Program-made: the position numbers and the translations under genes
The notes under the pieces: generated by a model
What the model was told of the DNA's origin: nothing
What the model saw: the letters and a program-made list of their open reading frames with translations, nothing else
Database searches by the model: none
Source of the DNA: Notamacropus eugenii
Lineage: Eukaryota > Chordata > Mammalia > Diprotodontia > Macropodidae
Direction of reading: 5' to 3'
NCBI RefSeq assembly: GCF_028372415.1
Contig: NC_092879.1
Coordinates: 69,072,800 to 69,136,799 of the forward strand
DNA length: 64,000 bases
Shown here: piece after piece, positions 23,690 through 57,433 of the stretch
Layout: each line of letters opens with the position of its first letter
Position numbering within the stretch: the first letter of the stretch is position 1

Positions 23690-24600
23690 TCCTCTATAAT
23701 TATCTCAACCACCCCCACTTTTATATTCTCACTTACTAACCCCCCCCCCCCAGTTTGGGGCATAATTACTTCACATCTGCACTGTCACTAGCCCCCTAAC
23801 TGATCTGCCTGCCTCCAATATCTCCTTTCAATCAGTCCTGCCCCCCTGCTGGATTCACCTTTCCAATGCGTGGCTTTGACCATCTCACCACACTGTTACA
23901 GGGGTGAGAAAACTGCGGTCTCGAAGCCACATATGGCTGTCTGGGTAGATCCTTGGGTTTGACCCTTTGACTGAATCCAAACTTCACAGAATAAATTCCC
24001 TTAATAAAAGGATTTGTTCAGTAAAACTTGGACTCAGTCAAAAGGCAGCACCCAAGGACCTAGACGGCCACATGTGACCTAGAGGCCACAGGTTCCCCAT
24101 CCCTGAACCTCTGATAGCTCCCCATACAAATTAAGTCCCAACTCCTTTAGCCTGGTATTCAAGGCCCTCTGTTATCTGCCTCTAATCTACCTTTGTAACA
24201 CCTGGCATACAGTAAGCACTTACTTAACGCTTGTGAAACTGAACTGAATTTCTGCAGTTACTTCCCCTGTACAGGTCTTACCCGTCAAGTCTATTACTGT
24301 TTCCACTTTCTCTCACCTCTGTCTTTGTTCATGCAGTCAGCCCCCTTTGTGGAATATCTTCCCCTCCCCCCCACCTCCAATTCTCCACCTGTTGAACTTC
24401 TGTATTTCTCAGTCCAAATTAAAATATTCCTTTCATGAACTCATCTCAATTTCCCAACTAACTAGGAGTGATCTCTCCCCTCATGGTTCATTCACATCAT
24501 ATGTTGATGCATATTTGGCATTTCCCTACTTATCCCATTACTTGATGGTAAGCTTCCTGAGAATACTGTATTTTTTATGCAATATACCATGACCTTGTGG
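23690..24600 (+). mobile_element. L2-type LINE fragment, split by a hAT-like MITE
   Basis: GACCATCTCACCACACTGTT on the left and TGATAGCTCCCCATACAAAT on the right read as one L2 3' segment. Further blocks are TATTCAAGGCCCTCTGTTAT and CTTGATGGTAAGCTTCCTGA. Confidence 0.7.
23899..24112. mobile_element. hAT-like MITE nested in L2
   Basis: Left end CAGGGGTGAGAAAACTGCGG and right end CACAGGTTCCCCATCCCTGA form imperfect terminal inverted repeats. Internal GAAGCCACATATGGC pairs with GGCCACATGTGACC. Confidence 0.7.
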
Positions 24601-24780
24601 ACACTTAACAATGCAAGGTAAATGGACTGTTCCATCGCTTTGGGCAGCTCAAGTCTTAGTGGTATACGACCAATATAGACTCTCTACTAGAGAATGAGGA
24701 AACTCTCTTGTTCGATCACATCCCTGACCTCAATTGTTTCACCCAACCAAGTATCAGAAATTTCCAGCAAGGCAAATGAA

Positions 24781-25030
24781 GAATATTTTCACAGGCTGGA
24801 GGTAAGAAACAGTCATCCATTACACCAGCCACTAAATTTCATGGCCAGCCTCACAACTTTATAAACATGAATGAACTCAAAAATGTTAAATTGATAAGGG
24901 AGGCGAATGAACTTTTATAAACATTGAATCCTAATGTTACTCACAGAAAGGCATCATAATGGTAGCAGGATATTTGTCTATCAATGGAGGTCTGAAAACA
25001 TTTTATTTTCTTTAATAGTTATATATTTCT
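24781..25030 (+). repeat. Local duplication, copy 1
   Basis: 250 bp from GAATATTTTCACAGGC to TAGTTATATATTTCT, about 93 percent identical by eye to 27472-27723. Same orientation; starts are 2691 bp apart. Confidence 0.9.
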
Positions 25031-25099
25031 AGAACTAACCTAGACTAGAACCTGATCTCTTGAAAGAAAAAAGTGCAGACCCCATCTTCCAGAACTTAA

Positions 25100-25172
25100 G
25101 ACAGGGGTGGGGAACCTTTGGCTTTGAAGCCACATGTGGCCCTGAAGCCTGAAGGTTCCCACCCCTGACTAA
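25100..25172. mobile_element. Short hAT-like MITE
   Basis: ACAGGGGTGGGGAACCTTTG against AAGGTTCCCACCCCTGACT: about 20-bp inverted ends with almost no internal sequence (CACATGTGGCC). Confidence 0.75.
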
Positions 25173-25920
25173 AGAGCATCTGAACAAAGGGAAACCACTT
25201 CATGTGGGTAAAGATCAAACTCTCTTTTGTACTTATGTGTACCAAATGCAAAAGAAGCACTGAGAGGTGCATCCTTGTTAAGAGGTTTAATCTCTTCCTG
25301 TAGATAAATTCACAGGGTATCTGTAAATCCTATAAGGTGTCTAAGAAAGAGTCAATCTCAGAGAGGATATGAGCAAGATCCTTATTTTTAGGTATTACTT
25401 TTTGCAGATGGAAGTTTTAATTGGGTTATATACGAAAGAGAATGCCATGTGAATGTACATAACATTGTGTTGCTGGGACATCAAAGTCCTGTTGCCAGTA
25501 AGAAGCACACTGGAAGAGGATAGATTGTGAAAAAATTTGCAAAGGAGGCAATTCATGTTCACCATAATCAGTTGCTATGGCCATCGGAGGAGGAGCAGCC
25601 GGGAGAGAGAACACACCAAAATTCCCAGTCTCTCTTTCAGAAGTAGGTGGACCAATCAAATGGCATTGATGAGGTCCTAGCATTTAATGCCTTGTCTAGC
25701 AGAAGACCTGAAAGAGACCTGAGGGACCATCTAGTCTAGTCCTAGTACTTCAAAGCTGGGGAAAGGGAAGCTCAGAGAGGTGGGGAGGGATGGGATCTTT
25801 CTGGACTGGGTTCAAAGGAGGAACTTTGATAGCTCATGAGTGCCACAAAAAAAGGCCTCTTTTCCAACATAGTATGTTTTAACATCTACTTTTATCTTTC
25901 ATGTTGCTTTCTGTACCTTT
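25173..25920. other. Mostly unassigned sequence, no gene seen
   Basis: 25695-25770 resembles a degraded SINE (GAGACCTGAGGGACCATCTA). Nothing gene-like. Confidence 0.4.
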
Positions 25921-25924
25921 CCTG

Positions 25925-26055
25925 CTTCCTCATCTGTAAGGAGGATAATCCCTAAGGTAATTAGCTCACAAGGTTGTTGTAAAGATCAGATGAGATAATA
26001 TATGTAAAGTGCTTTGCAAACCTATAAGTGCTATATAATTATCAGTTATTATTGT
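25925..26055 (+). repeat. MIR SINE 3' part
   Basis: TCCTCATCTGTAAGGAGGAT through AAAGTGCTTTGCAAACCTAT to TTATTATTG. Confidence 0.75.
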
Positions 26056-26379
26056 TCTTTTTAGAAGATATTTTCAAAACTGTATGTATGCACACTTCAC
26101 TTTCCAGTTTCCTGCAAAATGTGAAATGCAAATTGAACTTTTACAAGTCAAATCATGTTTCCAATGCACTGAGGTCTGCTAAAAGAAAACTTGGGCGGAA
26201 TGCTTTCATGGAGGATGAATAATCATCTCCCAAATTACCCATTCAGATGTTTGTATGGAGGAATTTCTTAAAGCAAGACCCACCCGTAGGGCCAATTTCC
26301 AGATGACATTTGGAGAGGTTTTCCAGCATATCAAGGATGCATCAGCAAGTACATATATTATCCATCACCCAGAATGGAG

Positions 26380-26475
26380 AATTCAACTGTATGACCTTGG
26401 ACAAGTCACTTCCCCTCTCTAAGCTTTAATCCCCTCATCTATAAAATGAAGGTGTTCCAAGTTAGTCTTTGCTAA
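26380..26475 (+). repeat. MIR-core SINE fragment
   Basis: TGTATGACCTTGGACAAGTC and CCCTCATCTATAAAATGAAG. Confidence 0.7.
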
Positions 26476-26568
26476 ATCCTTCATAAAATCTACAATAATG
26501 AGAAAACTGGATACTTTGGGGAAGATAGGGTAAAAACACATGGCATGCTAGCCACAGGAGTTAACAGC

Positions 26569-26578
26569 TTTATTTATT
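26569..26578 (-). terminator. IDS: Candidate IDS polyadenylation signal (tandem AATAAA)
   Basis: The minus strand reads AAAATAAATAAAGC, two overlapping AATAAA hexamers. About 30-45 nt further in the gene direction is a GT-rich stretch (CATGTGTTTTT). This would give a 3' UTR of about 1.5 kb. A single AATAAA at 27695-27700 (3' UTR about 0.36 kb) is an alternative. Human IDS also uses several poly(A) sites. Confidence 0.4.
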
Positions 26579-27471
26579 TTAATATAGCATCAAACAGTAC
26601 TAAAAACACCAGCAAGAATTGCACACGATAATAATAGCAAATTTAATATGATTTATTCATATGTTAAATCCCGACACACTTAACACAAATACCAGGGTAC
26701 ATTTTTCAATAGTGGGCAAGAGATGAATTCCGAAAACCTGTTAAGTAAATAATGAGTTTTGCCTATAAATCACCAGCAATGGTGTTAGAAAATATACTAG
26801 CAAAATGGCAACAATAAATTAGAGCAAGGGTTTCATAAATGTCAGTCTCATTACAGCTGGGAACCCCTCTTACCCTCATAAATAATAGTCCCTGACTTAA
26901 GAGACAGCAGAAGAAAAACCGGTTAACTTTTGTTCTTTGCTCTTTACTTTGTCTACATCCTAAGTCTTTCTTCCTGTTCTATCCAGAAGCACTAGCCTAG
27001 ATCTCAATTCTTTGTTCTCTGCATTGACTCCGCTATTCTTTTTCAGTCTGCTGCTTGGCTGGAACAATACCCTGAGCTGGGCTCCCAAAAATTCACCCAG
27101 AGCAACTGCAAGATCCATTTGTTGTCTCCGGGGCAGGGCAGCATGTCTGAGACCCAGGCCCATCACACACATTCCAGAACTAACACCTTGGGCTGCTTTG
27201 AAGCAAGAGAGACACACAATCAGGGGAGAAGTCATTTAAACATGGGTGCCTTTTCATCATTCGGTGAATAGCATCCTAGAATCCCAGATCACAGCTTTTT
27301 GGAGTTGGAAGGAACTGAATGGTAACTGGTAGGGGTTAAGAGGAAGATGTGCTATATTAACACCCCCAAGCAACTGTGATTATAATGGAAGCTCCCTATC
27401 TGTGCAGAGCCTTGCTGGAGGATCAGACGAATACCTCTAAATGGCATGTTCCCTGATGGATGAAACTGCAT

Positions 27472-27723
27472 GAATATTTTCACAGGCTGGAGGTAAGAAA
27501 ACAGTCATCCATTACACCAGCCACTAAATTTCATGGCCAGCCTCACAACTTTATAAACATGAATGACCTCAAAAATATTAAATTGATAAGGGAGACAAAT
27601 GAATTTTTATAAACACTGAATCCTAATGTCACTCACAGAAATGTTACTCACATGGTAGCAGGATGTTTGTCTATCAATGGAGGTCTGAAAACATTTTATT
27701 TTCTTTAATAGTTATATATTTCT
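27472..27723 (+). repeat. Local duplication, copy 2
   Basis: 252 bp partner of 24781-25030, inside the probable IDS 3' UTR. The copies differ by about ten scattered changes plus one scrambled block near 27640-27655, where ACTCACAGAAATG looks locally re-duplicated. Confidence 0.9.
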
Positions 27724-28058
27724 CCCTTCCCTTTAGGCTGTCCATTTTCTAGCAAACCTCTCGATATCAATAATGTACCCACTTAGCCTTCAGTCCAAAT
27801 TATTACAAATTCCAAATTAAAGAAACCTAAATTAATAAGGTCTTGCTGTAATAAACTCCTGACCCTTGAAATCTATCCTCCTTTTCAACTATCTGCTCTC
27901 TGTTAGCACCAAAATGTCACAAAATCTCCAATTCATTCTTACATCTACCACATACAGTAGGGAGGAGGAAAATGTAAAAAATAAACAAGCAAACAAACAA
28001 CTGTAAACAAAAAGTCATTTAGCTATATAAAACATATGGCCCAATGACCTGGGGAGTT

Positions 28059-50224
<22,166 letters not shown>

Positions 50225-50330
50225 CTTTCTCTTGCCTTTCGTCCCGGTCTGGGTCTCCCCGCGTTACCCCCAAAAAGGAACTTTTTCCCAATCTCGAGGG
50301 TATACTCTAGAGGCGGTGCCGAGCACGCCC

Positions 50331-50338
50331 CTTTTATA
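50331..50338 (-). promoter_or_regulatory. IDS: TATA box of the IDS promoter
   Basis: The minus strand reads ACTATAAAAGGGGC here, 107 bp upstream of the ATG. A start site about 30 bp downstream would lie near 50300-50307 and give a 5' UTR of about 75-85 nt without an upstream ATG. A GC box (CCGCCC at 50355-50360) and an NRF1-like TGCGCCTGCGC (50369-50379) lie just upstream. Position is convincing; use is inferred. Confidence 0.6.
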
Positions 50339-50439
50339 GTCACCTTGCTTGGCTCCGCCCACCCGAGCTGCGCCTGCGCCCTGTGCCCCCATGGCCTTAG
50401 GGAAATGTATCGCCCCTGGAGCAGTTCAGGATCCTGTTG

Positions 50440-50900
50440 GGTGTGTCTTTACTGATCTACAATATGCGGAACGGAAGGGGTTTGTAGCGTTGTAGAAGAG
50501 GCTGGAGGAAGAAAAGGAGGCCTCCGATTCTGCCCCCAAACAAACCAGGAGTCAGGGCAGGCAGAACTTGGGCACCAGGACCCAAGAGCCAGAAGTAGGC
50601 AGGCGGGCTGGCCAATCCGTGAGAAAGAGCAAAGGAACACTTCCATGATCCACTGTAGGCTGCACACACCCCAGGCATCTGACACACTGAGAAATAAATG
50701 CAGCTTGGCTGTGGGAAACGCGAGCAAAATAAATAAACTAACGCACAGGACACATACCAGTTGTTGTTATCACAGCAAAATGGTTACAGGGCAGATTTAG
50801 TTTGGGCTTTGTGGTTTCCTTCAGTCGTCAGACTGGGAGATTCTCAGAGCTAAAAGGGACATCAGAGAACATCTCCTCTGCTGGCATTCCTCAATCCTTC
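50440..50900. other. Upstream flank of IDS, unassigned
   Basis: Contains CCAAT at 50612-50616 on the plus strand, outside the likely core promoter. No gene or repeat recognised. Confidence 0.4.
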
Positions 50901-50906
50901 TCTCTG

Positions 50907-51496
50907 CAGAGGTTCTCAAACTTTTTGTTCTCAGGACCCCTTTACACACTTTTAAAATTAAATTAAATATTTTTTGGTTACATTTGTAGTTCCAAACTGT
51001 CTCCCTTCCTACCCACCCTGCACTAGGAAAGGCCACCATTTGACAGAGAAAGAGAAGGAGAAGTAAAAAACTATACTATACATACTTGTGTTTATCAGTT
51101 CTTTCTCTGGAGGTGGATAGCATCTTCCTTGATAGGTCTTTTGTAGTTGATTTGAATATTTATAATACTCAGAATAGCTTAGTTGTTCACAGTTATTTTT
51201 CAAACAACATTGCTGTTACTTCGTGCAAGGTTCCCTTGGTTTTGTTTATTTCACTCTTCATTATGCAAGTCCTTCCATGTTTTTCCAAAATCAACTTGCT
51301 CCTCATTTCTTGCCACACAGTAGTATTCCATCACAATCATATACCCCCTTTATTTAACAATTATTAAAGACTCCACACCCCACAAAGAGCTTTTGTGTCT
51401 ATTAGAAACTGAAATGTAGTATTCCTATGAAAATAGTTTTGAATTCTCCAGTTTCCTAAAAGGGCCTCAGGAACCACACTTTGAGAACCACTGATC
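50907..51496. mobile_element. hAT-Charlie-like DNA transposon remnant, split by L1
   Basis: Left end GAGGTTCTCAAACTTTTTGT with CTCAGGACCCCTTTACACAC. Right end CACAAAGAGCTTTTGTG then CACACTTTGAGAACCACTGA. The ends are inverted repeats; an L1 fragment lies between the two parts. Confidence 0.65.
50950..51367 (-). mobile_element. L1 3' fragment nested in a hAT-like element
   Basis: GTAGTTCCAAACTGTCTCCC, AGTTCTTTCTCTGGAGGTGG and ACACAGTAGTATTCCATCAC correspond to the reverse complement of the L1 3' end seen at 780-1250. Confidence 0.75.
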
Positions 51497-51499
51497 TAT

Positions 51500-52550
51500 A
51501 GAATTCCTGACATTTCACCTACAGTAAAGTGATAGGGAACTCACCCTTCAGAGTGAACTTTGAGTTATCAAAGAAAATGAACTCCTCAGGAAAAACAGTT
51601 CTGAGTGAGCCATTTTCCCCTCATTGATAAACAATGATTTGCATATTTATCTTTTAGCTAAAATTTCCCCTAAAAAATCCATCTATGTTTTAAGCAGTTC
51701 TGCATAACAAATCCATGTCTCTGATTTCCAAGAAGAATCTGTATGAGTTGTTGGGTAAGGCCTGCCAAGTTGCACTATTACCATTTGAAAGATGCTTAAC
51801 TCAAACATTCTTGGAAGGACCATCCACAGGAGACTTAGTAACATGTTTCCATTGGAGAAAGAATGAGGTCACAGGACAGAACAGGATTTAGAGTTGGAAG
51901 GAACCTTGGAGACTCATCCTGTTCAGCACCTCATTTCACAGATCAGGCTTAGTCATGAAGTGACTCACATAAGGTCACATATGGTACTGAATAGCAGAGC
52001 AGAGATAAAATCCCAAGGTTCCTGCCTCCAAATCTGGCTATTTCCACAGCACCATGCTATCTTTACTTAGGAAGCTATATGTTTAGGCACATGAATTTTT
52101 TAAAATAGAAAACTAGTGGTTTAGGCAATTGCCTAAAGGATATAGGTCAGACCTCTTGGAAGGACCTTGGGGAGGGGACTGGGAGTGAGAGAAGGAGGAA
52201 GAGCCTATTGGTTAGGCCTGTGGGGGGCTGGTTTCAGGTGAAAAAGGAAGGTATTGTCGTTCCCTTCTGGGAAGGGGCTTTCATTCTACACTTTATATCA
52301 TTCTGGCCTTTTTCTGTACATGTGTCTGATAGCCTTACTAGCCTATAGCTCCAGTTAGAGCTTTTCTTACCAATTCCTTTTGAAACAGAACTTTGCCATC
52401 TGGTCAGCTGGACATGTGGAAGTTGCAATTAATGTTATTTACTCACCTCAGTTTAAAAGTTAATGGCTGACTTGAAATTCTAAAAGCAAACTGAATTCAA
52501 TACAAATAATTTAAATTTAATAAATACATTTATTAATTTGATTTAATGAA
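51500..52550. other. Mostly unassigned sequence, no gene seen
   Basis: 51880-52060 looks like a degraded SINE on - (GTTGGAAGGAACCTTGGAGA, GTGACTCACATAAGGTCACA). The rest is unassigned. Confidence 0.45.
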
Positions 52551-52554
52551 TTTA

Positions 52555-52725
52555 GTGGGGAGATAGCTGGACTCAAAACCAGGAGGACCTGTGTTTAAGG
52601 CCCACCTCTAACACATGCTAGCTCAGTCACCCTGGACAGGTCACTTAACTTCTCAGTGCTCCAGGAAACTCTCTAAGACTTTAAGTGGCAGAGAGGATGC
52701 TTAACCTGCTTTGGTAAAAGGAATT
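52555..52725 (+). repeat. MIR-core SINE
   Basis: ACCAGGAGGACCTGTGTTTA, CACATGCTAGCTCAGTCACC and CAGGTCACTTAACTTCTCAG. Confidence 0.75.
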
Positions 52726-52764
52726 TCATCACCTGGGAGTTTCCTATACCAAAGAAATTATAGG

Positions 52765-53240
52765 TCCAATTCCTTCATTGCTTCCTTTATGCCAACTTGG
52801 CCCTGGAGGAGACACAGAGGTTAAAGAAAATAGAGACCATGCCCTCAACAGCATATCCTGATCTCACCCAGCTGAAAAGAATTTCTGGCTCCTCACATTT
52901 TCATAAGCCACTTAATCTGGATCTCTCTTTTCTCTTACAACATTCTGCCTGTTATACTTATCTATGTGCAGTTTCCCCAACTGTAAGATCCTTAAGGGAA
53001 GGGACTATTTTTAATTTTTTTGTCTCTATAACCTCAGCACCTATCAGTGCTGGGAACAAAGGAAGCCCTTCATAACTATTTATTGCATAAATGAATACAT
53101 CTATATACATGTTGTTTCACCTCTGTTGGATTGTAAGCACTGTGAGGGCAGGGACTATCATTTCTCATCTGTGTATCCCCAGCACCTAGCACAGAGTAAT
53201 GGTTGAATAAATGTTTAGTGAATCGAATTAAATTCCTATG
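52765..53240 (+). mobile_element. Two L2-type 3' ends in a row
   Basis: First: CTGTAAGATCCTTAAGGGAA, ending near 53095. Second: TTGTAAGCACTGTGAGGGCA with AGCACCTAGCACAGAGTAAT, ending near 53235. Confidence 0.75.
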
Positions 53241-53244
53241 TTCT

Positions 53245-54500
53245 CCTTAGTCTCTTCTCACATCCTGGATTATGAAATCACTTTTATTTTATCTACAATA
53301 AATGAAGCAACATCTGCTTTTACTGAGTGGGATGGAAGAAAGAGACCAAGGCTAGAGAGGTGTTTCTGCACCCCAACCTCACAAAACACTGTCAGTGTAG
53401 ATGAGAAATAAATACATCAGTACAGACTGGGGGCCATATCGTCTTCCTGAAGTACAAGGCTATAGCATCCCCCCTGCTCCTAGTGAAATTTCTCCCCAAG
53501 TGTCCTATGAATGAACTTCTCTCTCCATTCCCTTCCAGATTGCTGGTTCTCTTTTTCCACTTACAGATTCCAGTCAAGGTTAGGTCAAATCCGGGTTCTC
53601 AATGTGTAACATTAGTCCAGATGTTTAAGAAATGATGTCCAACTAGCACATAAGCCTTTTAATTACCACCATATGTTAGATCTTCCATCCTGCAACAGCT
53701 CAAAATTGAGCTAACCTATAATTGTGGGAACCAAATTTAAAAGACAATCCTATCTGTACTGAGAGTGCCATTGATGATTGTTCATTAATACTAAAGCTTG
53801 AAATCTAGAGTCCAGCAAAGCCCTAAAGCACAATGCTTGCACTTTTCAAAGGCCCCAGACAAGCCACAGGCTTGGGGACAGAGAAGAGCAATGTGGATTC
53901 AGAATATTGCCAAGCTCTGTCTTCATCCTGTTACTATATGTAGCACAGACAGTCTGGGAGATTTGTTTGCTAAGGATTCACAGAGGAAGAGAGTAGGGCC
54001 CAACAGAGAAGAAGCATCATGCACACAGACAAAACCCAACACATTAACAAGTCCAAAGGAACATTCCAGTTTCCAGACTGACTGAGGAGATTTGGAAGGG
54101 TTGCTTAAAGGGATAATGACATTATATTGAACTTTCTTGGAGGTTCCATCTCATCTACCTTCCTGCTGAATATGAGGTCTTTGGGGGTTTTTGTGAATTT
54201 TCCTCACTATCTTTTGTATTATTTTTGGATGATGAGGTAAAAGGGGTAATCTGGAAACCTCAGTTATCTATACCTAATCTGGTTTTCTTTGTTACGATGA
54301 ATCTAGAGTTGACTATAAATCCTGTTCTTTGCCCCTTCCTAATATTCTAAGTCATTATTATTCATTCATCAGGACAAGGGTGATCTTCCATTTATTTGTC
54401 TCTCTCATGGTATGCATAGAAGATATGAAGTAGAAGTCTATGTAACTGAATTGTTTACCTGCATGAATTCTTCACCAACTGACAGGAAATCAAGGAGATC
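53245..54500. other. Unassigned sequence, no gene seen
   Basis: No exon or clear repeat. Confidence 0.45.
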
Positions 54501-54504
54501 ATAC

Positions 54505-54575
54505 CCAGACTAAGTGGTTAGATTAAGTGGTCTCTGAGGTCTCTTCTAGCTCTAGATCTATGATCCTATCTCTCT
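54505..54575 (+). repeat. SINE tail fragment
   Basis: AAGTGGTCTCTGAGGTCTCT and TCTAGCTCTAGATCTATGAT. Confidence 0.55.
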
Positions 54576-54579
54576 CAAA

Positions 54580-55135
54580 GATTGCCCATTGATTCTTCCC
54601 ATCACATGATCTGCTGCCCTTCATGGGCCTCCAAGCTTGGCCAACATTCTAAGAGTAAACCCATCCTAACTCCTTTTTCTGGGGGCAGGGAGGTGGGGAA
54701 GCCTCACTATGGTGTTTGTGTTTTTCCATTTTTCTTCCATTGAGAACTAACTCTGAGACTTTGGGTGGGCAAAACAAAGGTCTATGTTTCTCCATTTCTA
54801 ATACTTGTCGCTGTCATTTAATGGAAATTCACTTACAAGAATAATTTTGAAAATTATATTCTAGTACATTGATTTCCTGTGTAATCCTATGTATTTGCTT
54901 TTTTGCATTTAAAAACATCACTCTGAGAAAGGATCTCTAGACTTCTTCAGACTGCCAAAGAAGTTCATGACATAGAAGAAGATTAAGAACGCGGTTCTAG
55001 AAGGCTGTACACCTGATGCAATAACCAGCCCTTCTGCACTGGGCACACACGTCCCAGTGGACTGATGCATAGCTATTGTTAATAAGGAGAAAAAGTATCA
55101 TGACATTTGCTTAGGGTTCCATAATCCCCTCACAT
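54580..55135. other. Unassigned sequence, no gene seen
   Basis: Nothing recognised. Confidence 0.45.
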
Positions 55136-55139
55136 GGAC

Positions 55140-55232
55140 ATGGACACGCACACAAACACACATACACACATTCACACACATACATACACATACTCAGACA
55201 CACACACACTGAGACACACACACACACACAAT
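55140..55232 (+). repeat. CA-rich microsatellite
   Basis: Imperfect ACACAC and CATACACA units. Confidence 0.95.
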
Positions 55233-55639
55233 TATTACCTCAAGGATTCAGAGAACTAAGAGCAAGCATGCAAATACATTTGCATGGACACTCAGAAATT
55301 TTCCTTGTACAAGATCATTTCATTTTTTATATTTGAAACTGTCTCTTATACAGACTATCAGTCAGCATGTAGTCCAGTCCAACCCATATACATATGTGTG
55401 TATATCACTGGAATACACATTACAAGAGGTCAAACAGCCTTTGGTTTCTTTGTTCTACTTAGCTCTGCTTCTACCTGAACTTTCTTAGGTTCCCTTCTGT
55501 GTATTTTAAATAATATTTCAGTAGTCCTCACTATTACCAGCCTTTTCTCCCAGCTCACTTCCCAAAATTAAAAACTGAGAGAAAGAAAGGGAAGAAGTCT
55601 TTGTATCAAATAAGCTTAGACAAGCAAAATAATGGCCTT

Positions 55640-55965
55640 ATATAAAAATGTATTTGTTTCTGAACCTTGAGTTCATCCTCTGTCAGGAAGTAGTTGATAT
55701 GACTTATCATAGCTCCTCTGGAAACATGGGTAATCATTACATTGATGAGAGTCCTTATATTTTTCAAAGTTAGTTTCTTTCCAATGATGTTGTCCTTTTA
55801 GAAATTGTTTTCCTTTTTCTGCTCATTTTACTCTGTATCAGTTCATATTACCCAGCATTCTCTGAAATTATCTCTTTAATCATTTCACAAGGTACAATAA
55901 TATTCCTTTACATTCACACCACAGTTTGCTCAGCTGTTACACAACTGATGGACACCTTCCCTCTT
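55640..55965 (-). mobile_element. L1 3' fragment
   Basis: TTTTACTCTGTATCAGTTCA, AATAATATTCCTTTACATTC and AACTGATGGACACC, as at 59735-60575. Confidence 0.65.
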
Positions 55966-56165
55966 AGAGTCTAGTCCTTTTCTCTTTTTTTCCTTTTTAA
56001 TCTTCCCCTTCAGTATTAGGAAGTTTGTTTTGCTTCTTACTATTCCACCCGAATATTATCCTACCTCTCCACACTTCTCTCCCAATCTCCACTTGTTTCC
56101 CTGTTGAGTTTGATGTATTTCTACACCATAATGTGTATCTATGTTCAATCCCTCTTTGTCCATTT

Positions 56166-56194
56166 CAGATAAGAGAGAGAGAGAGAGAGAGAGA
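56166..56194 (+). repeat. (GA)n microsatellite
   Basis: AAGAGAGAGAGAGAGAGAGA. Confidence 0.95.
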
Positions 56195-56427
56195 AGATAA
56201 AATATCTGCTGCTCATTACCCTACCCCTTCTTCCATGTAAGTATGATTCTCACGAATTTCAGTTTTTTAAAAGTCAAGTTGTCCTCCCTTCTTCCTCCTT
56301 TTTACAGTAATGTGTTCCTTTTATCCTTCTTTTTCTCCTCTTCAGAACCTCAGAATAGAATCCATCCATCTTCAGTTTCTCTATTTTTCTTATTTAACTG
56401 CCTCAATACCATTTGAAGACATTGGGG

Positions 56428-57365
56428 CTGTGATAGAGCCAAGATGGCGGATTAAAACCTGAGAGACTTGCTTGAGCTTTCCCCCAAACCCCTCCAAATA
56501 CCTGGAAAACAATGACTCTAAACAAATTCTAGAGCAGCAGAACAAACAAAATGACAGAGTGAAACAAATTTCCAGCCCAAGACAACATGGAAAGCCAACA
56601 GGAAAGGTCTGTTGTACCAGGAAGCGAAAGGAGTGCAGTCCAGTGTGGGCAGCTCTGGCACAGCAGGGGGGGTGGGGGTGGAGGAGGCTTCAGGGTACTG
56701 AATCACTGGCAACTATGGTGGTTTCCAGATTTCTCAACCCACAAATGCCAAAGACAACTTACAAGGTCAGTAGGAAGGATTCTGTCAGACCTGCATGAGA
56801 AGGGAGCGCTGTCCACCACTGTCCCTCAGCCACCCATCCCCAGGGGTGGCAGCAGCAGTAGCAGCTGCTTCAGGAGCTCTCTACCCACAGATGGTGGGAA
56901 GATCTAGGGGCTGATCAGAGGGGCATTGCAGGGATGTCTTTGCTGGTGCTGAGGCAGAATTCTCTTGCTTTGCCCCTGCTTGGATCTGGGTCTCAGTCCT
57001 GAGTGGTGGTCCTGGGATGAGGAGGAGCACTGGCAGGGTGGGGGGCAGACCTTGTGACAACTGTGGAGAGGGAATCCTCCTCACAGTTCCAAGGCTTGTG
57101 GTCACTCATAGACCAGAGCACAGGCCAGGAAAGGAGTAAATACTTCTCCTTTGATTGTACCACTTTAAAAGAACTGAAAATTTACAGGTCCCTAGAAATA
57201 TCTCTGAAAAGAGCTACACAAAACCCCTGAAGCTTGGGACTGTGTACCCTCCACACTGGAAGCAGAGCCCTACCTTGACGAAAAGCTAAAAAGTCAAGTA
57301 ATTGGCTGGGAAAATGAACGGGGCGGGGGAAATAAGACCGTTGAAGACACTAAGGCTCTGAAAGT
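56428..57365 (+). mobile_element. L1 5' UTR, without its ORFs
   Basis: GAGCCAAGATGGCGGATTAA is the L1 5' end, as at 19981 on the other strand. It continues with TCTAGAGCAGCAGAACAAAC and, at 57286 on, AAAAAGTCAAGTAATTGGCT, the block that precedes ORF1 in the 18.6-20 kb copy. It ends about where ORF1 should begin. Confidence 0.75.
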
Positions 57366-57433
57366 ACACTTGTTTCTTCTCTCCCTATTTGAATGTTAGA
57401 GCTACCTCACCATGCACCCAACTTCTCAAATAA

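Larger units (their letters stand above)
26550..28058 (-). other. IDS: Probable IDS 3' UTR
   Basis: Mostly non-repetitive sequence between the IDS stop codon and the tandem AATAAA. It holds copy 2 of the 250-bp local duplication and no recognisable SINE or LINE, which fits a UTR. The extent rests only on the signal hexamers. Confidence 0.4.

Noticed and set aside
27012..27239. Open frames just downstream of IDS on both strands
   Set aside because: Short, without motif, and inside the probable 3' UTR.
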